A stretch of DNA of 64,000 nt from Ascochyta rabiei (Eukaryota > Ascomycota > Dothideomycetes > Pleosporales > Didymellaceae). Below the pieces are notes generated by a model. That model did no database searches, was not told the origin of the DNA, and saw only the letters and a program-made list of their open reading frames with translations. Both the position numbers and the translations under genes were made by a program. The stretch covers positions 2,604,001 through 2,668,000 of the forward strand of contig NC_082406.1 in NCBI RefSeq assembly GCF_004011695.2. Direction: 5' to 3'. Of this stretch, positions 56,661 through 64,000 are shown piece by piece. The stretch's first letter is position 1. Each line of letters starts with the position of its first letter.

Positions 56661-57268
56661 CGTCAAAGGCCTGGTCTGCCCCGACATGCTCGCTTCCACA
56701 TCTATCCGCTATCAGCCCCCACGTGCGCATCCTGATAATCTTCTCCACCGCCCTCTCATTCCGCATCAGCGCAGCCAGACTCTCCGTCCTGGCCTCCTGC
56801 GGAAAGTAGCGGGCGGAGTACGGGTCTAAGCGCTCATCCACGACGCGCTCGCGCGCCTTGACATGCTCGACCTGCCTCGGCACGCTATCCGGGTCGTCCG
56901 GGTCCGGGCTCGTGGCCACGGCTGCGCAGTAGTCCAGGACATGAGAGCGCACGGCCCAGCTGGGGAAGAGCACGCGCTGCTTGAAGTCGTCGCAGTGGGC
57001 CGGCGGTGTCGAGCGCGCGGGCACGGCGAGCTGGCGCGTCGACGTCGACGAGGGGTCGAAGCCGCGCTGGGCGGGCGTGAGCAGGGCGTTGAGGTTCTGC
57101 GTGATGGAGTCGTCGATTGTGCTTCGTGATAGGCGGAGGAAGTCTGCTCATGGGGCTTGCATTAGTTAGTGAGCGGCTTTGAACGGCGGGCGCTGGCTGA
57201 CCTCTCAGGGCGGTTTGGTTGAAGCAGAACTGTGGCGTGAGGCGTGGCGCGGGCGAGGGTTGCGACAT
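56638..57268 (-). CDS. MIX23: Mix23 / Cid2-family mitochondrial protein (CCDC58-like)
   Basis: Two exons: 57202-57268 and 56638-57143 (58-nt intron, donor GTCAGC, acceptor AGCAG); 190 residues. It starts MSQPSPAPRLTPQFCFNQTA and continues LRDFLRLSRSTIDDSITQNL, NALLTPAQRGFDPSS, CDDFKQRVLFPSWAVRSHVL and DYCAAV. The helical C-terminal half contains DPYSARYFPQEARTESLAAL and NERAVEKIIRMRTW. This matches the caffeine-induced death protein 2 / Mix23 family, small helical proteins of the mitochondrial intermembrane space linked to import. Cys residues in the FCFNQ and HCDDF regions may correspond to the conserved oxidised pair; this is inferred. The last codons (AFDAWRQSRQ and stop) lie at the edge of the tandem repeat, so the C terminus may have been altered by repeat growth. 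Confidence 0.88.
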
Positions 57269-57726
57269 GTTGGGTGGGGAGGATGGGGAGGAGGAGGGAG
57301 GAGGAGCTGTTTTCCACAAGAACTTGGCCAGGGCGGTGTATTCTTCACGGGACCATCTGTGGCTCTGCACGGGGTATTGTATGTGTTGGTTGCAGGCGGC
57401 GGTATTCTATTGAATCTATTCTATCCTGTTAGCTGACATGGTCCGATGCACATGCACATGCACCATCTCGGAGTGATGTCAGCACTCGCCGCGGCCTGGC
57501 GCACGTCCCGACGCGTCTCACCGACGCGCCTGGTCGCGTTTGCCGCCTGATTCGGTGTGCGCCGTCCAGACAGAGCATGCCCGCACGCTTCAGCGCTCCC
57601 AGCTGCACAACGCTCCCATATCGCCTGGCCGCTCGCACCCTTCAGTCAACTCGACCGCAATTGCTCTCTGCTGCCACTCTCTGCCGCCATCAGCCTCGCC
57701 GCTCGCCGCCGTGCAGCCTGTCCGCT
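57269..57726. promoter_or_regulatory. Divergent promoter region of MIX23 and DNA ligase I
   Basis: 458 bp separate the two opposing start codons. It contains a perfect ACGCGT (57511-57516) and a further GACGCG (about 57522-57527). Confidence 0.5.
57511..57516. promoter_or_regulatory. Candidate MCB (ACGCGT) cell-cycle element
   Basis: A palindromic ACGCGT lies about 211 bp upstream of the DNA ligase I start codon. MCB elements bound by MBF drive G1/S expression of replication genes, including the yeast ligase gene CDC9. Function here is inferred from sequence and position only. Confidence 0.45.
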
Positions 57727-60537
57727 ATGCCGCCCAAGCAGGCCACTCTGGGGTACGTCAAGTCTTCCCAGACCACACTCGGGTGCGGCGACGATCACCA
57801 ATTGCACGGCGCCTGCCGACTGTGGAGCTGACGTGCGCATTGCAGGAAGTTCTTCGGCAAGAACGGCGCCCCCGCGCAACAGCAGTCGAAGCTGTCCTTC
57901 TCCACCAAGACGAAGACCGAGAAGAAAGATGCAGAGCCGAGAGGAGAACCCGGCTCCTCGCCCGCGGATCTGAAGATGGAGTCTGGCCAAGCGGCAGAGG
58001 CAAGCGTGGAGGTCGACGGTGCGCCTGTGGAGGCTGGAAAGAAGAGGCAGGTCAAGGAGGAAGAGGAAGACTCGGAGGACGAGCCCCCCACAAAGCGACA
58101 GCGACGGAGACCTGCGAAGGAGACCGAGTCCAACAAGACCAAACCAGCCCCGAAGAAAGGCGAAAAGCCAGCCGCAACACCAAAGAAACCGGCCGCCGCC
58201 TCGAAGCCTGTGAAGGAAGAAGTCGAAGACGAGGAGGAGGAAGTGCCAGAACCAAAGAAGGCTGTGAAGGGCAAGAAAGAGGCGCAAAAGTCGCCGACAC
58301 CGGTGGCGGAGGACGACGCCATGTCAGACGCGAAGGACGAGGACGGCGTGCTCAGCTCAGGTGAAGAGCCCGAGGAAGTCAAGACAAAGGCTCGCAAAAA
58401 GATCCAGACAACACTCACGTCCAACACAAAAGACTTGTTTCCCGACTGGAAACCCGGCGAGCCTGTGCCCTACGCTGCGCTCTGCACCACATTCTCGAAA
58501 ATCGAAATGACAACGAAGCGACTCGAGATTTTGGCGCACTGCTCGCTCTTCCTGCGCCAGGTAATGCGCTTGACACCTTCAGACCTCCTGCCTACGGTCA
58601 TGCTCATGATCAACAAGCTGGCTGCCGACTATGCTGGCATCGAACTCGGAATCGGCGAGTCACTCATCATGAAAGCCGTTTCCGAGAGCACTGGACGGAG
58701 CTTACAACACATCAAGAGCGACCAACAGGAAATTGGAGATCTTGGTCTGGTTGCAGCGAAGAGCCGGTCAAAGCAGCCTACCATGTTCAAGCCCAAGCCT
58801 TTGACAGTGGCGGGCGTTCACAAGGGCTTGATGGCCATCGCGACCACCACCGAAGGCCAGGGTGCCCAAGGGCGGAAGGTGGACGGCATCAAGAAGCTTC
58901 TCTCGGCAGCGGACGCGCACAACGCAGGCAAGCACGTCGATATCGAGGAGAACAAGGGCGGTGCCAGTGAAGCAAAGTTCATCGTTCGTACGCTGGAGGG
59001 CAAGCTCCGACTAGGACTTGCGGAGAAGACGGTCGTAGTCGCTCTTGCACAGGCGGTCAAGTTTCATGAGATGTCACAAAATGGCAAGACTCCGTCGACG
59101 GCAGACTTGGCTGAGGCTGAGTCCACGCTGAAGACTGTCTACAGGTACACAATGCAGCCTCTCGTCGCCTGCATTCAAACTGACAACAACACAGTGAACT
59201 TCCCAGCTACGAAGTCATCGTTCCAGCAATGCTCGAGCACGGCCTCTCCAACTTGCGCGACAACTGCAGATTGCAACCCGGCGTACCGCTGAAGCCTATG
59301 CTCGCGAAACCAACAAAGTCGATTACCGAAGTGCTCGATCGTTTCGAGGGCAAAGATTTCACTTGTGAGTACAAGTACGATGGCGAGCGTGCACAGATAC
59401 ATTTCGTTGCGCACGATGCAGATATGGAGATGGCGACAGCGGCTCCTTCTGCGGGTAAGAGCGACCGCGGAGTATCCAACATCTTCTCTCGAAATTCAGA
59501 AGACTTGTCCAAGAAGTATCCAGACATTCTTGCCAAGCTTCCTACCTGGGTCCATGAAGGGACGAAGAGCTTCGTCCTCGACTGCGAAACAGTTGCGTGG
59601 GATATGGTCGAGAAGAAAGTCCTGCCCTTCCAGCAGCTGATGACACGGAAGCGAAAGGACGTCAAGGTCGAGGATGTGAAGGTCAAGGTCTGCGTGTTCG
59701 CCTTTGATATCCTCTATCTCAATGGCGAGGTACGTTGCCCCTATCTTGCTTACAAGCGCGTGCTAACAAATCCAGGCTCTTGTCACCAAATCCTTCCGCA
59801 AGCGCCGCGAAGCACTGAACAGCGCATTCGTTCCCGTTGAAGGCGAGTTCGCCCTCGCAAAGTTCGGCGACACAAACGACCTCGACACCATCCAGACGCT
59901 GCTTGAAGACTCGGTGAAAGAAGGCTGCGAAGGCCTCATGGTCAAGATGCTCGACGGGCCGGAATCCTACTACGAGCCCTCGAAGCGCTCGCAAAACTGG
60001 CTCAAGGTCAAGAAAGACTACCTTGCCGGCGTTGGCGACTCGCTCGATCTGGTTGTCCTAGGTGCCTACTACGGAAAAGGGAAACGCACAAGCTGGTACG
60101 GTGCCTTCTTGCTGGCATGCTACAATCCCAACACGGAGAAGTACGAAACCGTGTGCAACATCGGAACAGGCTTTTCAGAAGCCATACTGGAGCAGTTCCA
60201 CAAGCAACTCTCCACCATCGTCATCGAACGCCCCAAGCCCTTCTACACACACAGCGCCGGCAACAAGGACCAGCCGGATGTGTGGTTCGAGCCGCGGCAC
60301 GTGTGGGAAGTCAAAACAGCCGACCTGACACTGTCCCCGCGGTACAAGGCTGCCGCTGCAGAAGTCGGGGGTGGAGGCAAGGGTGTTTCCCTGAGGTTTC
60401 CCCGGTTCATCAAAGAGCGAGACGATAAGAAACCGGACCAGGCGTCCAGCGCGAGGATGATTGCCGAGATGTACCAGAGGCAGGAGAGCGTGGGGAAGAA
60501 CAAGGGGCCGAGTGCCGATGATGATTTCGAATACTAA
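57727..60537 (+). CDS. CDC9: ATP-dependent DNA ligase I
   Basis: Four exons: 57727-57752, 57846-59144, 59195-59729 and 59776-60537, joined across introns of 93, 50 and 46 nt; 873 residues. The first exon spliced to the second gives MPPKQATLGKFFGKNG. It contains a PCNA-interacting-peptide-like sequence (QATLGKFF), found at the N terminus of replicative ligases. A Lys/Glu-rich disordered region to about residue 240 carries nuclear-localisation-like basic patches (KRQRRRP). The DNA-binding domain follows (LFPDWKPGEPVPYAALCTTF). The nucleotidyltransferase core has active-site Lys502 (CEYKYDGERAQIHF), then FVLDCETVAWD, CVFAFDILYLNGE, EGLMVKMLDG and NWLKVKKDYL. The OB-fold domain ends with FPRFIKERDDKKPDQASSAR. 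It seals nicks between Okazaki fragments in the nucleus and probably acts in repair. Confidence 0.97.
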
Positions 60538-61282
60538 ACAGATAGACCATAGTCGGGAGCTTGGCTCCTCGCTAGCCCTACCGTGCGAGTCTCTTGTAAT
60601 GACGACTCGATACCCGTTTACATTGATTCCCTCAACTCTTCGTCGCAAGACACTAGGATACCTAGGACTCCTTCTTCTTCAACTCTGCAACTGTCCATTT
60701 CCACCCTTACAACACACTACTCGCTAATCTCGCGCCCCGTCCTACCCCTCCCGTCTAGTCCAGTCACCTGTCATTCCCATCCACGTCCCAAGCGAAGCCG
60801 CCCCTCCAAAAAAAGAAAAAAAAAAGAGAAAGAAAAAAGATAAAGAAAAAAGAGAAAGAAAAAAGATGAAGAAAAAAGAAAAGAGAAAGCCAGCCACGAA
60901 TCATCCACAGCTGAAATGAACAATACAGCGCGTCTTCCCGCTGGTTTCTGGATCGCGCACTCGTGGCTCGCTTCCTGTCTCTGTTTGTATTGTGCGCTCG
61001 CTGTTGCTTCTTGGGTGGGAGGAGGTGTGTGATGTCCTGGTTATCTGTGTGTTTTGTGGTGGGGGTTGTTTTGGTCTTGTTCTTCTTGTTCTTCTTGTTC
61101 TTCTTGTTCTTCTTGTTCTTCTTGTTCTTCTTGTTCTTCTTCTTCTTCTTCTTCTTCTTCTTCTTCTTCTTCTTCTTCTTCTTCTTCTTCTTCTTCTTCT
61201 TCTTCTTCTTCTTCTTCTTCTTCTTCTTCTTCTTCTTCTTCTTCTTCTTCTTCTTCTTCTTCTTCTTCTTCTTCTTCTTCTT

Positions 61283-61314
<32 letters not shown>

Positions 61315-61901
61315 ACCACACCCCTTTCCGCCTCCCGAGCATCTGGAAGCTTGTCTTTTTACTACTTCTACAGCTTAGATGGAGATTGGGGTTGGGGCTG
61401 TGAGGGCTTGTACTCCAAGTCTTGTAGAAACTAGACTTATTGCGTCTTGTTGTCTAGTGAGTTTTGTTTTTGCACGGATAGAGGTCTGCGATAGTGCTGA
61501 GTTCTGGCAGGTTTATGGAACATATTCGCGTTGTTTTCCACGTATGAATATGCTGGGGCGGGTAGGTTGAGAGATTCAGAAGTCTGATGGCAAGGAGCCG
61601 CTCAGCTGATAACATAGAGTGTATGAGTGAAGACTGGGCGAGTCTTGTCTGGGGGTTGTGGGGAAGCTGGTTGTGGACTCGTGGGCTTGCCAGTTTTTGG
61701 GTCGGTGGGAGTGTCGTTTTTTGCTTCCTCCACCGTGTCTGGATTATGTATCTCAACTTCCCTTCCCGTATGCAGTTTTCTTCACCTTTGTTTCTTCCTC
61801 CTCGTGTATATCGCATACTATGTTCCCTGTAACCTTCCTCCGCTGTTCCCATCTGCATGCCCCATCTGCATCTCATTCTACAAAAATACCTCCTTATCCG
61901 T
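60538..61901. other. 1.4-kb intergenic region with purine and pyrimidine tracts
   Basis: This is the 3' flank of DNA ligase I. It contains an A/G-only stretch of about 90 bp (about 60806-60897) and the TTC microsatellite (61075-61312). The rest (61320-61900) has no supported gene. Confidence 0.6.
61075..61312. repeat. Long TTC/GAA microsatellite
   Basis: 9-bp TTGTTCTTC units (61075-61133) pass into about 59 uninterrupted TTC units (61134-61312). The tract is entirely T/C/G and, in its pure part, homopyrimidine. Confidence 0.95.
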
Positions 61902-62357
61902 CTACCCTTTTTCCACCTCATCCTCCTCCTCCTCCAACTCCTCGTCCACTTTCTTTTGTACCCGCAGCGGAAGCTTCCCATATCTGTCCCTCCCCTCCCT
62001 CATAATCTGCGTGCACTTGACCAGACACATGACACAGCCCAATCCCGCGCTATCAGGAACCGAGATGATGATGTACTCGGGCACGCAGCCTCCAAGCCGC
62101 GCCTTAATCTCCTCGAACACCTCGTCCGCGGGTGCCAGCTTCGCTAGGAAGAAGCGAAAGTCCCACGGAGAGACGCGTAGGTTGTTGACGATGTCGACAG
62201 GGAGGATGATCAGGTCTGCTGCGAGGTCTTTGATATCGGGCGGCAGCTTTTGGAGCTCCCTCAGTATATCGAACGGGACGCTGGCGCGCTCGCCTTTGTA
62301 GTCGGTGAGGTTGGAATATCTGTTTCTTGTCGTGGCCGGGAACGTTCTCTCGCTCAT
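61902..62357 (-). CDS. Small hypothetical protein, 151 residues
   Basis: A single open frame starting MSERTFPATTRNRYSNLTDY. Composition and motif texture look like a real globular protein: VPFDILRELQKLPPDIKDLA, then LAADLIILPVDIVNNL, SPWDFRFFLAKLAPADEVFE, and a hydrophobic core PEYIIISVPDSAGLGCVMCL. The C terminus is a Glu-rich tail (KKVDEELEEEEDEVEKG). There is no signal peptide or membrane helix. I do not recognise the family. The coding bias is stronger than in surrounding open frames, which is why it is kept. Confidence 0.6.
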   Translation of the reverse strand: MSERTFPATTRNRYSNLTDYKGERASVPFDILRELQKLPPDIKDLAADLIILPVDIVNNLRVSPWDFRFFLAKLAPADEVFEEIKARLGGCVPEYIIISVPDSAGLGCVMCLVKCTQIMREGRDRYGKLPLRVQKKVDEELEEEEDEVEKG

Positions 62358-62991
62358 AATTGTGGAGGGGTTGGGGCTAGGAATGCATTGCCGGAGCGTG
62401 GCTGTGGTGGTGCTGAGGGTGTGAGACGGTCAAGGGCAGCCGAGGCATGTCTGCGTGAAGTTCTGTTTGGGCGAAGATTTGGTTTTGACCATGGATGGGT
62501 AGTTCTTGGTTGCGTTGGCAATATGCAATTACCTCTTGCATATTAATCGCGACTTCGACATCTCCAACAGCATTTGTGAAAATTCACTACCTCTGCCCAG
62601 GTACCCTCGGCAAGCGTCTGCTCTCCGTAAACCATTTCGATTGTCGCAGTATCCCCGGATAGGCATCTTCACCGCCAACGTGATTCGCTAGCCAAGCGCG
62701 CAAAGTAATGCCCTTGTCCAGCGCATTCGAGGCGGAATAGGTTAGGTTGAACCAAAAGCTGAGAACCCGATCACACTCGAGCCGAGAGAAAGTGCCGCTC
62801 GCTGGCGACAGATTTCCAGCTACCGATCATACAGCTGCCCCTATTCCGCCGCATGTAAGTCGTCCCTAGTCGCTTAATCAACATGATCCCCTTAAGCCCA
62901 CCGTGTGCGAACTCCCCACCTTTTGCAAGCTGAGCGTTAAAAAAACCACAACCATCGGACTTTTCAGCTAATCCTGTCAAACAGACAAGAC
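62358..62991. other. Upstream region of the small hypothetical gene
   Basis: No gene is supported. The open frame that runs into it from 63109 on the minus strand becomes non-protein-like after a GTAAGT donor at about 62991. Confidence 0.4.
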
Positions 62992-64000
62992 TTACCACTC
63001 GCTTGAATCTTGAGATGTGGTCTTTGGTAAAGGTGCTGTTAGTCTGCAAAATTCGAAACGTCCAGATTGATCCGAGTACGACGTTTGTGTGGCGTGCGAG
63101 TGCATACACGACATCTGTGAGGGTTGGTGCTCGATATATTGTCTGGTAGCTCCGAACCCGCTCATGAAGTCTGTAATCAATGATTTGATGAGTGCGGTGT
63201 ACTTGAAGAAATCATCAGTCGCCATGTCCGCATCCAAGAAAGGTGATTGGAAGTTGTTAAGGTTTACTTCTTGTTCATCGGAAGCCAACCTCATTTTGCT
63301 GATTGAGCCATCTCCACGATTGTACCTTCAGGTAGCATTGTACGCATAGAGGTCCACACCACCACAGTTTAGAATTCCTGGTGGAAGGGGTCCAAACCTA
63401 GGGTTGTCGATTTCCTGCAAAACGTCTTCGTGGTAGATGGTAGGTCCAACCCTGGCTCTGATTGACTTGTACGCAAACATAAAGCTTACACTGATAGGAT
63501 CCACAAGTGCTGTTTGAAGCCGTGTAGTCATAGCCTTCATTTGCTTAAATGAAGCTCGTTGCACGTACCTACTCAGCATCAGCACTGGACGTTAGACATG
63601 TGTAGGTAGCGAGGCTAGCGTTGTAAGGCGCTATGACTGGATTCTATAGCAAAGTGGAAGACGCTCTGCTAGGAAAAGAGGATCGTTGACAATACTAGTT
63701 GCAGTTACCAATGCGCCAATAAACGCAAAAGACCTATCGACGGGTAAGTAGAAGCTCATCAGTGATCAAGCATCCATGTGCGGACTTGAATGATGTGAGA
63801 ACAGAAGCTTCAAGCTCTCATACAGGCCACTTGCCACACTGCGCTTAGCGTCGTGAATCCAGACAATGCTGTTTCTTCGTAAATTTTGCACGAAACCTGG
63901 CCTAGATGCGGAGTTGCCAAACATCGAAAGGTATGATCTTTGACCTTCTGTCCAGCCTCCAACAGCTTGCAGAACCCAACAATGCAGGAAAGCGATGGTT
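62992..64000 (-). other. Fragments of an unresolved multi-exon gene or pseudogene, running off the window
   Basis: Read leftward from the window end, the minus strand shows protein-like pieces in order. The first, about 63762-63999, includes WVLQAVGGWTEGQRSYLSMF and IVWIHDAKRSVASGLYESLK. The second, about 63650-63740, reads SFAFIGALVTATSIVNDPLF. The third, 63328-63585, includes PRFGPLPPGILNCGGVDLYA. The fourth, about 63160-63294, includes NLNNFQSPFLDADMATDDFF. The third and fourth share a frame across one TGA that a 45-nt intron (GTACAA...TCAG) would remove. I cannot connect all pieces with convincing splice sites. It may be a fungal membrane-associated protein of unknown function, or decayed. 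Confidence 0.35.

Noticed and set aside
56255..56829. Open frames on both strands of the 9-bp array (Glu-Ala-Val, Ser-Arg-Gly and Leu-Pro repeats)
   Set aside because: Pure repeat translation in several frames at once; no non-repeat domain.
60764..61434. Poly-Lys, poly-Phe, poly-Leu and poly-Ser frames
   Set aside because: They are the frames of the TTC/GAA microsatellite.

Overview
The window looks like nuclear DNA of a filamentous ascomycete (Pezizomycotina, probably Dothideomycetes; the class is an inference). Genes carry short introns of about 45-135 nt with GTAAGT/GTACGT-type donors, CTAAC-type branch sites and YAG acceptors. Fungus-specific families are present (Zn2Cys6 regulators, P450, kelch-type membrane protein). 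A tRNA-Ile gene has a nuclear-type intron. There are no bacterial operons. All spans below include introns; exon limits are given in the evidence.

Layout. 1-6 kb: C-terminal end of LEO1, a mitochondrial-type hotdog thioesterase and a kelch-like single-pass membrane protein. 6-10.6 kb: about 4.6 kb with no supportable gene, holding minisatellites. 10.6-17.4 kb: RPL26 and a large AT-hook/zinc-finger protein (divergent), then OST4 and TMA46 (divergent). 18.4-24.8 kb: an accessory-looking block of an MFS transporter, a broken Zn2Cys6 regulator and a P450. 24.8-27.6 kb: low-complexity DNA. 27.6-36.4 kb: a Zn2Cys6 regulator, tRNA-Ile(AAU), a phenol-hydroxylase-type flavoprotein monooxygenase and an omega-like GST. 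36.6-42.1 kb: a basic DNA-binding-like protein that may be spliced onto the GST, then eIF3h and an unrecognised HExxH protein. 44.7-51.6 kb: a GPATCH1-like G-patch protein and a KIN1/MARK kinase, divergent around a large heptamer minisatellite. 52.3-60.5 kb: CAF40, RPL10A, MIX23 and DNA ligase I. 60.5-64 kb: a long TTC tract, a small conserved-looking ORF and fragments of an unresolved gene.

Most intact genes are housekeeping: transcription elongation, translation, mRNA decay, splicing, glycosylation and DNA replication. The less usual content is (i) the MFS / decayed regulator / P450 block, with a monooxygenase and GST about 8-12 kb further on, which together resemble detoxification or secondary-metabolism functions; (ii) a possible fusion of a DNA-binding-like protein with a GST; (iii) a GC-AG intron; (iv) several minisatellites with a 7-bp period; and (v) an uncharacterised putative metalloprotein.
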